Assembly: GCA_001969505.1 (NCBI GenBank)
Contig: LSSK01000069.1
Span: 1-57,058 of the forward strand
DNA: 57,058 nt
DNA from: Zancudomyces culisetae
Lineage: Eukaryota > Kickxellomycota > Harpellomycetes > Harpellales > Legeriomycetaceae
Reading direction: 5' to 3'
The translations under genes were made by a program, and so were the position numbers. Positions within the stretch are counted from its first letter, which is position 1. Each line of letters begins with the position of its first letter. Positions 1 through 12,087 of this stretch are shown here, one piece after another. Below the pieces are notes generated by a model, which saw nothing but the letters and a program-made list of their open reading frames with translations, searched no databases and was not told the DNA's origin.

Positions 1-2099
1 TTTATTCAAGTTTAAAATATATATAAGTTATAGACTTCTAGTAAATAGATCAAAACTGAATTTATTGATATCTTTCGACTTACTGAAAAACTTCAAGTAT
101 TTATAACTTAAAAACTAACTAATACTTAATAAACTACTATAAAACTATATAATAATTAAAACCTATTTTTTTGTTATTAATTCTAATCTAGAAAAAACCC
201 GAAGATCAAAAAAACTAAACTAGAACCTTGTAATGTTAAATAAACTAATTATAAACCTTAGCAGATCATATATTTTGACCTACAATATTAATAATATAAA
301 TAATATAAATAAACAAACCTAATTGGAGTGCCGATTATATCGTGGTTAGAGGTGATCTACGCCACTATATAACATTTTTTTTAAACTTTTTACAATATAA
401 TATAACTAATTTATTTTTTACTAGTTTTTTTTGTTTTAATTTGTATAAATATTATCTTGTATTCAAGTAAACTAGTCATTTGAGAAGCAGAACAATGCAA
501 CTAGTAATAAATAGCAGATATAAAAACATTATCGATTGGTACTACCGACTAAAAATACTATTTTGAAATAAAACAAATCTCGTCTCTACTTCTAAACGCA
601 TCGTTTTCTCCACTATACTGTCAAGTCTATATTATACTATGCTATCAGCTTCATAATTTAACAAGAAATTTCTGCGTTTTTTATCAGAAATCTAATTTTT
701 TTAGTGTATAATCTTTCTACTATATCTCATAATAGGCTTGGTTATAACCCAAAATAGTCTTTAGAAAAGTCTTGAGCCAAGCTGTAGTATTTTAATAACA
801 TGATATTGTATTACTTTTGTTATTTGGTCATTTATTAATGCTAAATAGTCAATTTTTAATGAAAACCAAAAATACATTTAATTGTTAAAATATCCTAGTT
901 ATTTTTGTTTTATCGAAAAGCAAACACTATAAATTAAAATCATTTAAATAGTATAGACTACTTGATGCAATATATTTACTGAAACTTGTTAATTGTAGTT
1001 GATTTTAATATAAATGTCTCAAAGTGTATAATTACTGATGGTTTGAATACTTTAAACAATTACTAAATGATCAATTTGAGACCAGAGTAATCAAAAAACA
1101 ATCTTGAAGAAGCAAATATAATCTTCAGGGTTAGATACATGCAAGACTTATTACTTGGTACTCGTTGCACTTCTCTTTACTCTGCATACAAAATTAAACT
1201 ACTTTTCTTGTATTTCTCAGATATTGTGGCATTACTTTCCATTATATTCAAGACAAATTGAAAATCTTGGTTCACCATGGTGATATGTAGCCGAATGAGA
1301 ACCATTCAGAGGCCGCTAGACATCTCCGAACTGTATGGAAGCTAGTGTTTGGATTTGAAACTGTTTTTCACATATCAATACTTTAATTCTTTTTCTTTAT
1401 TCTTCCCTCCCTCCCATACTCGTGTGTGGAATTTTCTCTCAGGTGGGTTTTGTTGACTACTCTGTATTTCTCGTTTCAATTGTTTTTGTCACCTGTATTC
1501 TTTTTGTAAGCTCAGTATTCAACCATTGGCTAAAAAAATAATTTTAAAATCTACCACGATTACTCAACTTGGTACTCATCCCAGCCACTGGTCTGTAAAC
1601 AAATAAGCAAACAAAAATAAAATTATTACAAAGCCCACGCGCAAATACACACTGTTTTTCCACAAGGTTTGTGAACTTCACACTTACTAATGAAGCTCTG
1701 CCCTATTTTGAAGTTTGATTCGGCCAATTATTTTATCAAGTTCAAGTGATTAAATCAACAACTGAATCCTAATGCGATGATTTTCAGCCAAAACAATGTG
1801 GCCTTGAAAAAAAATAGGCTATTATTTTTCGCTAAGAATTCTGCTCGAGGCTGTAAAAGCTATTTAGAAAGCCAAAGATAGCCTAACTAGTCCACCTTTG
1901 CTGACACTTTTCAATAATCAACATATCCCTCACATTTTATTTATTCTTTAATAGAATCTTCGACGAATGGTAAAAAAATCCCTAGCAATTTAATTTAAAA
2001 ACATTTCTACAGATACTCATGAACAGCATAAGAGAGAAAAGGAGGCAGGATTGACCAGAATAGAATCGATTATTTAACGAATGATTATAACAAACAACC
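1..2099. other. Gene-free AT-rich left edge
   Basis: No coding region is supported here on either strand. The sequence is AT-rich with frequent stops in all frames. It should contain the promoter and 5' leader of the TED1-like gene that starts at 2100. It could also hold part of a gene lying off the left edge, but I see no exon-like stretch. Confidence 0.6.
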
Positions 2100-4182
2100 A
2101 TGAAATTCGGATTCGGAGCATTTCTTAGCATTTTGCGAGGTTTATACCGAGCAAGGAAAGCTATATTTACACTATTTTGTGTAACTATCATGGCTCTAGA
2201 CATTCACGTACTATACTACATTAGATTTAATTTTAAAAAAGGTAATTACAGCTGAATATGCCTCATGCTAGTGGATTTAAAAACATGTATTGCCAATGCA
2301 TCCTTTGTTAAACTTGACATATGGTGGATGGATATAAATTGAATAGGCGATGGTGTATACTTTACATTATTTGGCGATCCTCAGATCGAAGGTTTTTCTA
2401 AAATAGAAAGAAGTCCCATTCTCGGTTAGTACAATATATTTATTTTGAATTGGCATGAGACTTTACTAACTCCATCGTTAATTGCTATTAATACAGCTCT
2501 GTTTTGCTATCTATTTAACAGCATTCTGAATAATAAAATAGGAAAATACGATTTGCTTTTTAACGACTACTATTTAAACCATGTTTATCAATCAACCCTG
2601 AAAGCAGTAAAACCACAACTTGCTGTAACAATGGGTGACCACTTTTCAAGTGAATGGATAGACAATGAAGAGTTTGAATGGCGCTCTAAGAGGTTTGGAT
2701 GGATAACGAATAGTATATACCACTCCAAAAGATTTAATACTCGGTTCTATAACATGACAGGCAATCACGATATCGGATATGGTAGTACCACAACAAAAGC
2801 ACATATCGATAGATGGCAGAACCACTTTGGAGAGCTTAACCATGAATTTTTTCTTAGCGATTCAGGAAAAATCGAAACCAGCCATAGCACCGAGAGTTCC
2901 CACCATGTTGTTTTTCTGAATGCAGTAAATATTGACGAGTCTAGACATCTGGTAGGTTTATCTTTAACAATAAACTGCTTTTGTCTCATATCTCTAGTGT
3001 ACCACACTCTATTAAGGCGAAAAAATAGATGGTGGCGCAACTTCAAGACAGAAGCGGTACTTATAGCCTGTTTTGTTTAAACATCTGAGTAACTTACCGA
3101 TATATTTTACAATCTCTATTAGGAAAGCAGAAATAGCGTGTGGGAATTCATAAATACAAAATATTTGGAAAGAAAAAAGCTAAAAGCACACGACTCGGTT
3201 CCCCTCCTATTATTTATACATATCCCATTACACAAACCCAATGATCTATGCTTTGACGACCAGCTAATCGTATACGACAGGTATGAATAATGTTAATTTT
3301 TTTATTATTTTGAATTTTTTGTACATATCCTGGGCTGTGTCATTCTAAGATTTCGCTTTGAAAAAATATAGAGAAGGGTATGTGACAAGGCAGAACTTCT
3401 TATCTCCGCTCTCGTCTATATATTTGCTTCATTGTCTAAAACCAACTTTTATATTCAACGGGCATGACCACTTTGGATGTAATGTCCGGTACAAAGTCAA
3501 AAACTTGACAATAAGTCCCGATGAGGTGCATCCAGACATTCTAAAAATGCTCGATGCAACTGATTCAAAAAACCCGACACATTTTGGAGCTCTTGTAACT
3601 GATCTGTTTTGCCAGTCAAGTATTTCTTCGTTGGACCAAAATAGAAAGATCTGGGTAGAGATATTTGAGAACACAATCGAGTACAACACCAAGAAAGAAG
3701 GTATAATTGCATCACAGAAACAATCTTCAACAGATCGTATTTCAGAAGAATCGAGTATAAGTACCCAGGAAATTACAGTTCGATCGACAATGGGTGAATA
3801 TTCAGGCGCTTCTGGTATTTTCGAGTTTCGCAAAGTGCTTCAAAATGAAGCCCCAGTAGCTAAAACCGTTCATACAAGCATTGCAAAATATTATTCAAAG
3901 AAACTGACATCTTTAGTGAGTTTTGTGCTTGGCAATTGTGGTGCAAAGCTAGATGTAGGGCTTAAAAACGAGGTTTATGAATACAAATACAGAGAAATCT
4001 GGTTTGTACACCATATATTTGCCCGAATTTTAGTCGTGTTGAATATATGTTGTGCTATTATATTTCTGGGGCTTATCAGAGGTGTTATAGCGAGACCATT
4101 TTTATTCTTATCGTATAAATTGGGAGTCGTTAATTACAGCAAAATAAGTACGCGTGAGCGACAACCAGGAAAGCTCGCATAA
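2100..4182 (+). CDS. TED1: Ted1/Cdc1/PGAP5-type GPI-glycan phosphodiesterase
   Basis: Metallophosphoesterase of the ER/Golgi that removes ethanolamine-phosphate side chains from GPI anchors (known for Ted1, Cdc1 and PGAP5). Exons by splice phase: 2100-2241, 2347-2424, 2497-2951, 3123-3280, 3372-4182; total 1644 nt, 547 residues. Exon 1 supplies an N-terminal hydrophobic segment (AIFTLFCVTIMAL) preceded by Arg/Lys, typical of a signal anchor. Exon 2 carries the first metal motif FGDPQIEG, followed by MGDHFSSEW, TGNHDIGYG, HIPLHKP and the C-terminal NGHDHFG. A family signature EITVRSTMGEYSG lies before a second membrane segment near the C terminus (ARILVVLNICCAIIFLGLI). Intron 2 contains a perfect TACTAAC branch site. 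Length compares with about 470-490 in yeast. Whether it acts on mannose 1 (Cdc1-like) or mannose 2 (Ted1-like) cannot be told from sequence. The family call is firm; exon 1 is slightly less certain. Confidence 0.88.
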
Positions 4183-4652
4183 TCAAGGTTTAACTTTGAC
4201 ATCGCATTTCTAACTGTATTTTGTTTATTCATAAATATATGTGCTCTATAATAAAGTTGAGTTTAGCCACCTAGATTTCGTTTCCAGGTACATGTAACAA
4301 AGTAGTGAAGTGAATGAAATATTTTTTGTTTATTGGATATATTGCATTATCTGATACTTATAACGCAAGAATGCCAAGAGGTCAGACATCTCTATAGTTT
4401 ACATGTAATTTAAACGATGATATATTACCTTGTCCTCTAGCGCCAGAAATGCAACAAAAATGTGCAAAATTTTAGTTTCTACAAGTTCAGATGACTACAT
4501 CTACACTTTATGTTTGAAATACTACTGATGCACACCTGAGCAAACAAAACTATTACCACATTGACATACCGCTTGTATTGCGCGTAACTATTCATATAAG
4601 CTCTACTTTTTAAGCACGCATTAAAACCAAACTAGTCGCTTTTACGTTGTTA

Positions 4653-4675
4653 TTTGTTTGTTTGTTTGTTTGTTT
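4653..4675. repeat. TTTG tetranucleotide microsatellite
   Basis: Five perfect TTTG units followed by TTT. It opens an apparent reading frame that I do not consider a gene. Confidence 0.9.
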
Positions 4676-7209
4676 ATAAAGCTGGAGAAAAAGCTATTTA
4701 CGCTATAAGCCATGATTTAGATAGTTATCCAGCACCGAAACGATTTTTTCGTGTTTACTACTTCCTCCGTCCACTCTTGAATATACAATTACGCATCACC
4801 AGAAAAGCGAATTTTGCAAGTAATAATAAAATAATAACAAATAACAAAAAAGATAAACTCGCGGATCATGCAGCGACTTGTGAATCATTTTTTTAAAAAA
4901 GAAACAGCCCGTTTACTCTTGCTTCCGTAAACCGCACATATCTAGTTCCCTCAAAGAATATGTTACAAAAAACGTTTAATAAACCTTTTTTTAGAAACGA
5001 AAGGCTAGACGATAAATAATGCTGCTCTTCGGATCTGATGCTTATACGAGTTGGCTGGTAGATAGAAATACAACTACAAAAGCTCACTCGCTTTACCCTC
5101 GATATCCCCCCCCCCGACTTTTAACGATCCTGAAAATGTAAACAAAGGTTCATTGATTGGGCAATCCAAACATTTCGTATCCAATAATTTCTTCTATTAA
5201 TGTGTGGTTTATCAGCCACATAAAAAAGCCCTAATTTAATAAATTCATCTAACAAAAAATTAAAATTAAAAAAGCCTTACCAAATGCTAATGACATATTC
5301 CTGGAGGAAGGTGGGTGGGAGTTATCTTGGGTAGTATTTTCTGTTTATTTGGTCAGAAGTACACCTTGAGCTTAACTTTTTATCTTTATTAAAATAATCA
5401 GCGGCATTTTTAAACAAGTAAAATAAAAAACGATCTGTTGTGTGATAAGTGCCTAACACTTTTCAAGTCATTTTGTGTTCTCACTTGCATCTATTTGCAA
5501 AAAATGGTACCGATAATTTCAGACATGGCGAAACATTCGGCATTTTGGTGATAAACAATCTCTGATTAGTGTTATTACCATAATAAACATGAATAATGCC
5601 ATATTAGCGCAATCCAAGACGAGAAAGCGTTGAACGCGGATTGATGACATTAGGCAGCTAAGGTGAATCATAAACTCAAACATAACGTTAAAGAAACGAC
5701 ATCTTTTTGTGAAGATAGGTTTATGTATGCTCAAAAAAGCAAATACAGTATTACATTGCATACTAAGTTCAATAATTAGGTGTAGTCAAGCATATAAAGC
5801 ATACAAAGCTGTGACTGTATATATACTATACTCATTTTTATATCAGATGATAAAGATATAGTACTTTCGGCTTATAGTAATGCTCATCAGTATAATTGCA
5901 CGATTCATCTTTACGCTCATTATGTTACCTCAATAAAAAAAAAGAGCTTTTGTTTTGGCAAACTTACAAACATTAGGATCTATGAGATTGCTATTGGTCC
6001 TTGATAGCATTGCAAAAATTGGCCAAACATTTATTTTTAAATTAAACGGACAGTCGTGAGTATAAATAAATGGCAATAGGCTGGTCCATCCTGGTTCTGA
6101 TGTGTATTGCTTATATTTATTTTCATTACCATTATCTTCATTTCTTTTACATAATTTTACTTTGTATACAGAAATGAGTAAACGGTATACAAGCTATAGT
6201 TTACTTTTAATAAAGTTATATAACCCTACGTTTCTGAATTATTAAACAGAATTTGATAAATTGTTATATTACTCCATAGCAAGAAAAGTATTACATCTTT
6301 TTATACTCTTTTGTAATAATACGTTTGCTTGGTTACTCAACTGCAGCTGAAATAAATTAAAACTAACTTGTTAAGGCACTAAAAACGGAACATCGGCGCA
6401 ATTAACACAGAGTACATACCAACACATTTTAATCTAACAACCAAGCTGTGGGATTTTTTAAACGTACCTCAGTACATCTAAGAAGAATTTTACTCGATTA
6501 CCACTCTTCCCTTCCAGTACTGGCAAAAGGTTAGGCCGGTTGCTAAGGCTCATCGTGTGTTATTGTAAATAAGGTAAATTATCAAATTTTGTATTTTTTT
6601 GCCAGATGTGTATTAATTGAGGGTTGTTGAGAGAAACTAGACGTTACATTTATTTACTCAGTCAAGTGTATTTAGAAGAAAGATATCTTTGTAAAGAGTC
6701 TCTTGTAAACACTTCTCCCTCCTCCTCTTTTATTTTTTTATGTAGAGGAATGGGGTAAAATTACAAGAAAAGAGGGTTAGCCTTACAAATATAAATACAG
6801 CTGGGGTTTAAAAAACATTGGGTATCAAACCTAATCTGGGCAGATACACGTGTAAAAAAAAACAAAAGGAAAAAGTTAAGGATGGAAGCTGCACTTTCCT
6901 GAAAAGTACCAGCTCATATAAATGGTCTGAATGTTATTAAATCAATTTTTGTGGGAAATTACTTTATTAACTTTGCTGTAGTTTGCCAATCAGATGTGAG
7001 CGATAAATATTTTGGTACTTTTTAGGATTGGGTGCTAGAATAATGAGAAAAGCAAATATATTTAGAAAGCTGAAAGGGGAGATGAGTGAGGGGTAGAGGT
7101 GAGAGGAACAAATACATTCTCGTTTAATTTTGGTTGACTATGTGCAAACAAGAAAATGATTTTTGGGTCAATCCATAAAAAAAAAGAGAAATATTTATAG
7201 ACATTTACT

Positions 7210-7263
7210 CAAAAATCCCGAAATCCAAAAATCGCAAAATCACAAAAACACAAAATCACAAGC
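7210..7263 (+). repeat. Imperfect AAAATCRC tandem repeat
   Basis: About six degenerate 8-9 nt units of the form AAAATC(A/G)C or AAATCC in tandem, about 300 bp upstream of the flippase start codon. They could be a promoter element array or simple slippage; the sequence does not decide. Confidence 0.6.
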
Positions 7264-7566
7264 CAAATGACTAAAACAATATTCCAAATTATATTATGAC
7301 CATGCTTTTTTTAATTTTTGCGTAATTGAACAAACCCACACAATCAAGATAATGGCATGTACCTATTTATGGTTTATGTTTAAAAATATTTTTCTAAAGC
7401 CATAAGATTTATCTTGTTGAAATTTAACACTTCCTTCACGGGATATATATCTAGCAATAGCAAATTAACCCAATCAATTCGACTCATTAATTTAATGCAT
7501 TAATAACCAATACATATAGACTTGTAAAGACAAAAAAGAAAACAACACGGGATTGACAAAACTACT

Positions 7567-10500
7567 ATGGAGCAACAACAAGTGGACGAATCTAATACAT
7601 TTTATTCGAAACTAAGGGCGCTTTTCTCGCGCACTAAAATTCTAGAGCAAAAGGGAAAGGAAACAGCCAAAGAACTAAATCTTCCTAAACGAAAAGTTTA
7701 CTTGAACGTCGACGTGCCCGCAGAGGAGGAATCAGATCATAGGATCCACTATGTTTCAAATAAAATTTCTACAGCCCAATACAATATTATCAATTTTATC
7801 CCAGTTAATCTGTATAGACAGTTTAAAAGAGCAGCCAATGTATATTTTTTATTTCTAACGGCGATTCAAATGACGCCGTATTTTGCTACGGGACCAATGG
7901 CACTAGCAGCATTGCCTTTATTTGCTGTACTATTTATAACAGCATTTAAAGATGGGCTGGAAGATTGGAGAAGGCACGTTAACGATAAACAGATAAACAA
8001 TACAAAAGTGACCGTGATATCAAACATGGAAAATAAAAACATGTTGTGCAATGTGGAGAGGAGTGGAGAAAAGATGCATCCGATGGCAAATCTTTTTTCG
8101 AAGAAGACAAAGGATGGGTTTCCAAATGAATGGGCTGACCACCATTTTAACAAAGTAGAGCAGGGGAAACCATTGAAACAAGATACTCGGTTCTGGGGCC
8201 AAGTGAGAGTGGGTGATGTAATTTTAATAAAAAACGGTGAGGCGGTGCCAGCAGATATGTTAGTTCTCAGCTCATCCAACGAGGATGGTACCTGTTTTGC
8301 TGATAGTAAGGATCTCGATGGTGAGACCAACTTAAAGCCTCGAAGTGTTTTGTCTGAACTTTCAGGTAAGAGAGGGTTAGATGCAATCAAAAATTTGAAA
8401 CTTGTGGTTGAAGCTGATACGCCTACAGCAAATATGTTTGTATTCAACTGTAATGTACAAATATGCGATGGAGACAAGGAGAAAACGGTAGCAGCAAATA
8501 TCAACAACGTGATGTTCAGAGGAATGAGACTAAAAAACACAGAATGGGTGTTTGGACTTGTAATTTATACGGGAAAACAAACAAAGGTTATATTAAACTC
8601 GGGACCACCACCATACAAGAGAAGCAAACTTGAAAAGATGATGAATAAACAGGTGATTTCGAGTTTCTTTTTGCTTGCAATCCTAGGAATTTCATTTAGT
8701 GTCATTGGGGGTATAATGTACAGAATAGACAAAAGATATGCAAATCTTCTGTTTTTGGATGGCGATGTCGAACCGGCGATTAATGGAATTTATTTGTTTT
8801 TCTCGACAATGATATTGCTACAAAACGTTATTCCTATATCATTGTATGTGAGTATTGAATTTATCAAGCTTTCACATGCATTCTTTATCTATAATGATGT
8901 CAACATGTACTATGAAAAGTTGGACACGCCATGTATTCCTCGAAACTGGAACATTTCGGATGATATGGGACAAATAAGCTATGTATTCAGCGACAAGACA
9001 GGAACCCTAACAAGAAATATTATGGATTTTAGAATGTGTTCGATAAACGGAGTAGTATACGGAAAGCAGCTACCTGGTGATGAATTGGATGTTGAAAAAG
9101 GTCGTAAGGCACGCAAAGAAGTAAATGAGAGAAACGATCCGGCTGGGGGTAGTGCACCTAAAACGTTTGAGGCAGAAAGCAGGTCAAGAGTCTCGGGGGA
9201 AGGTGGAGGGAAGTCTCGCGCATCTGGAGAAAAGAAAGAGGATCCGGGTTCTCAAAGCCAGAAAGAAGCAAGAGCACGTGTGGTCAAGAATTATGTTGGT
9301 GCGTTAAAAAAGGTGTTTGATCCGAAATATGTTGATTTGGGTGATGAAACTACAGGAGACGATGGATCGTATACATTTGTGGATCCCATGATTTTTCATC
9401 ATATGAACCCAGAGTTGTTTGACGAAAAAGAGCTAAAGCAACAGGGGGAGGATGTATACCCAGAGTGGACGACCAAGGAAAAACAAATGGAAGCGATTGA
9501 CCTGTTTCTTACACAACTCTCGGTTTGTCACACAGTTCTAATAGAAAGCAAGAAGGTGGTGGATGTAGAAAGTGGAGAGAAAAAGGCTCGTACAGGTGGA
9601 ACAATTCATAATGCGTTTAAAAAAAGCAAACGGATACTTGGGCTGAGTAAGAAAGGCAATAAAACATCTGATGAAGGCAAAATATCAGAAGACTCAAACG
9701 AAGAACCAGAAAAACCATCGAAAGGTGCGACTGGGGCCATGCAATTTGAAGAGGAGGAGACGAAAGGACCGCTTGGTTATTCTGCAGAATCGCCGGATGA
9801 AAGTGCATTGGTGGCTGCAGCAAGCAATCTGGGATATACATTTGTCAAAAAAGTGAGAGACAAACTGACGCTTAACATTAAAGGAGAAGAAAAGGTGTTT
9901 CAGATATTGGATACAGTGGAGTTTAATTCAACTCGGAAGAGAATGAGCGTAGTTGTTAGAAGACCAGAGCCCCATAACGATATTGTTGTATTTACGAAAG
10001 GTGCCGATTCAATAGTCTTAGATCTGTTAAAGAAGCTGGATACAAAAGACCAGTGTGAGCTGAAACGTAGAGAAGCAACATACAACCAAATAGATACGTT
10101 TGCCGATGCAGGACTAAGAACATTGGCGTTGGCGTATAGAAAGCTTGGACAGGAGGAATACGATGAATGGAGCAAACGGTACAGAGCCGCACTGGGCACA
10201 CTCGAGAGTAACCGAGAGGAGCTGATTGATTCGGTTGTAAAAGAACTGGAACGGGATCTTGAGTTAGTAGGAAGTACAGCAATAGAAGATAAGCTACAAG
10301 AAAGAGTCCCAGACTGTATAGCATCACTGCGATCAGCAGGAATTAAGGTGTGGGTCCTTACAGGTGACAAAATGGAGACTGCAATAAACATTGGCTTCGC
10401 TTCAAATCTTTTAACACACGAAATGGAGGTGTGGCGAGTAAGCGGAAAAGGTACAGAGGAAGATATTTTGGAAAAGTTTTGGCTTGTTAGTAAAATGGTT

Positions 10501-12087
10501 CATGAAACTATTGGGGGCAAATATGTGATTGACGTTGATACAAAGTCGGTACTGGAGGAGTCGACGAATGCTGAACAAGAAAGAATAGAAAGGCTAGAAA
10601 CACCATACTCAGAAAAACGCGGTCCTAGACTGTATTTGGAAAGAAGCGAAGTTGGTGTTCTCAAGAACATTTCTTATAACCTTACACGAGTAATAGAAAA
10701 AATGACACGGCTGGGTAAAGTCAAAAAGACAAATGCCAAAAGTATTACCAGTGTTTCCGAAAAAGAAGGATTTGCCGAGGCAGAAAAACCAATTCCTGTG
10801 GTTTCTCCCTACGAACATGATGCTGAGTTAGTTAAGCAATCCATAACACTGCTCAGAAAGGATGCAACATCCCAGAATCGCAAAAGCCCAAAGGATACGT
10901 TTAAAACCCTTGCCGAGAGAAGGCTGTCAATTGTTTTGCAAGATACAGCAAGATCTCCTTCAGCATCAAAGCCAAAAGTTGTGTCTAACGCGCTTGTGGT
11001 TGATGGTCAAGCTTTGAAGGTACTACTTGAGAATAAAGAAGCCTCTCAGGAACTGGTCAAACTGGCACCGATCTTTAAGTCTGTAATTTGTTGCAGGGCA
11101 TCTCCACTACAAAAGGCACAGGTTGTTGAACTGGTCAAAGACGGACTCGACGTTATTACGTTGGCTATTGGAGATGGTGCAAATGATGTCAGCATGATCC
11201 AGGCTGCAAACGTCGGTGTTGCCATTACCGGTGAGGAAGGTTTGCAAGCAGCAAATGCCTCGGATTATACTATTGGCCGTTTCCACTTTTTGCAAAACCT
11301 GCTTATGGTCCACGGCCTATTCAACTATCTTAGAGTCTGTGAGTCCATTCTATCCTTTTTCTATAAAAACGCGATTTGGGCTCTGGCTCCTGTCTGGTTT
11401 GCCTTCTTCTGTCGTTTCAGTGGAAACCTGTTCTACAGCTTTATATATATCCAAATGTACAATCTTGTCTTCACTGTATTCCCTGTTCTTGTCATAGGTT
11501 GTATGGACAAACCCTTCAACTACAAGACTGCTATGCTTTATACTGGTGCGTACCGCGCCGGAATAGACAACCTGTACTTCAGCAACAAGCGCTATTTAGC
11601 CTATATGCTTGATGGTGCTTACCAATCCGCTGTCTGCTTCTTTGTCTACTATGCCTTTGTAGTTGCTGGCAATTCTACCCAGCCTTTCTCGGGAAGAGAC
11701 TGGTCGCTCTACGATCTCAGTGGTGGTGTTGTGGGAAGTATAATCATTTGCTCTAGCTTAACCCTTGGTTTGAATGCCTGGTCGTGGAGCTGGTTAATGT
11801 GGGGCTCCATAGCCTTCTCCATTTTATCCTTCTTTATCTACACCGTCTTTGAGGTTGTGTTTGCCTCAACAGATGTTCTTGATAACTTCCAAATCTACTT
11901 CTTCACCTTAACTTATTGGGCTGCAATGGTTCTTAGTGTCATCATAGCTCTTGGCCCACGCTTTCTCTTCAAGTATCTACAAAAAGCTTTCCGACCCCGT
12001 GACATTGATATTATCCGTGAAATCAAGATGTTGCACAAACCTTGGTACGGCCAAATACTCCTCAACACAGGCTCAAATGTCGATTAA
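7567..12087 (+). CDS. DNF1: P4-type phospholipid flippase (Dnf1/2-like)
   Basis: Phospholipid-translocating P-type ATPase that moves lipids from the outer to the cytosolic leaflet of plasma or endosomal membranes; P4 enzymes usually need a Cdc50/Lem3 partner, which is not in this window. One uninterrupted frame of 1506 residues. Seen in order: N-terminal P4 motif (NFIPVNLYRQFKRAANVYF), actuator loop DLDGETNLK near residue 250, PISLYVSIEF in membrane segment 4 near residue 425, phosphorylation motif DKTGTLT with Asp about 476, nucleotide domain (YSAESPDESALV, FTKGADS), TGDKMETAINI, GDGANDVSMIQAA, then six C-terminal membrane segments. A charged insertion before the actuator motif and the WGQVRVGD stretch resemble Dnf1/Dnf2 more than Drs2 or Neo1. 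Two Ser/Lys/Glu-rich insertions lie at about residues 505-575 and 660-730. No key residue is missing. Family is certain; the subclass is inferred. Confidence 0.95.
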   Translation: MEQQQVDESNTFYSKLRALFSRTKILEQKGKETAKELNLPKRKVYLNVDVPAEEESDHRIHYVSNKISTAQYNIINFIPVNLYRQFKRAANVYFLFLTAIQMTPYFATGPMALAALPLFAVLFITAFKDGLEDWRRHVNDKQINNTKVTVISNMENKNMLCNVERSGEKMHPMANLFSKKTKDGFPNEWADHHFNKVEQGKPLKQDTRFWGQVRVGDVILIKNGEAVPADMLVLSSSNEDGTCFADSKDLDGETNLKPRSVLSELSGKRGLDAIKNLKLVVEADTPTANMFVFNCNVQICDGDKEKTVAANINNVMFRGMRLKNTEWVFGLVIYTGKQTKVILNSGPPPYKRSKLEKMMNKQVISSFFLLAILGISFSVIGGIMYRIDKRYANLLFLDGDVEPAINGIYLFFSTMILLQNVIPISLYVSIEFIKLSHAFFIYNDVNMYYEKLDTPCIPRNWNISDDMGQISYVFSDKTGTLTRNIMDFRMCSINGVVYGKQLPGDELDVEKGRKARKEVNERNDPAGGSAPKTFEAESRSRVSGEGGGKSRASGEKKEDPGSQSQKEARARVVKNYVGALKKVFDPKYVDLGDETTGDDGSYTFVDPMIFHHMNPELFDEKELKQQGEDVYPEWTTKEKQMEAIDLFLTQLSVCHTVLIESKKVVDVESGEKKARTGGTIHNAFKKSKRILGLSKKGNKTSDEGKISEDSNEEPEKPSKGATGAMQFEEEETKGPLGYSAESPDESALVAAASNLGYTFVKKVRDKLTLNIKGEEKVFQILDTVEFNSTRKRMSVVVRRPEPHNDIVVFTKGADSIVLDLLKKLDTKDQCELKRREATYNQIDTFADAGLRTLALAYRKLGQEEYDEWSKRYRAALGTLESNREELIDSVVKELERDLELVGSTAIEDKLQERVPDCIASLRSAGIKVWVLTGDKMETAINIGFASNLLTHEMEVWRVSGKGTEEDILEKFWLVSKMVHETIGGKYVIDVDTKSVLEESTNAEQERIERLETPYSEKRGPRLYLERSEVGVLKNISYNLTRVIEKMTRLGKVKKTNAKSITSVSEKEGFAEAEKPIPVVSPYEHDAELVKQSITLLRKDATSQNRKSPKDTFKTLAERRLSIVLQDTARSPSASKPKVVSNALVVDGQALKVLLENKEASQELVKLAPIFKSVICCRASPLQKAQVVELVKDGLDVITLAIGDGANDVSMIQAANVGVAITGEEGLQAANASDYTIGRFHFLQNLLMVHGLFNYLRVCESILSFFYKNAIWALAPVWFAFFCRFSGNLFYSFIYIQMYNLVFTVFPVLVIGCMDKPFNYKTAMLYTGAYRAGIDNLYFSNKRYLAYMLDGAYQSAVCFFVYYAFVVAGNSTQPFSGRDWSLYDLSGGVVGSIIICSSLTLGLNAWSWSWLMWGSIAFSILSFFIYTVFEVVFASTDVLDNFQIYFFTLTYWAAMVLSVIIALGPRFLFKYLQKAFRPRDIDIIREIKMLHKPWYGQILLNTGSNVD

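Larger units (their letters stand above)
4183..7566. other. Gene-free intergenic region, 3.4 kb
   Basis: I see no supportable gene. Short open frames here have no recognisable motifs and low-complexity composition. The stretch holds a TTTG microsatellite (4653-4675), a run of ten C at 5106-5115, and an imperfect AAAATCRC tandem array just upstream of the flippase gene. It should include the TED1-like terminator and the flippase promoter. Confidence 0.55.

Noticed and set aside
3350-3371. Acceptor at 3349 for the last exon of the TED1-like gene
   Set aside because: It breaks the frame left by the donor at 3281; the AG at 3370-3371 restores it and gives the expected YDREGYVTRQN join.
4654-4896. 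Plus-strand frame of 80 codons after the TTTG repeat
   Set aside because: It begins inside the microsatellite and ends in an Asn/Lys-rich AT stretch; no homology recognised.
7866-8540. Minus-strand open frame of 224 codons inside the flippase gene
   Set aside because: It lies wholly opposite conserved P4-ATPase sequence, so it is a reading-frame shadow.
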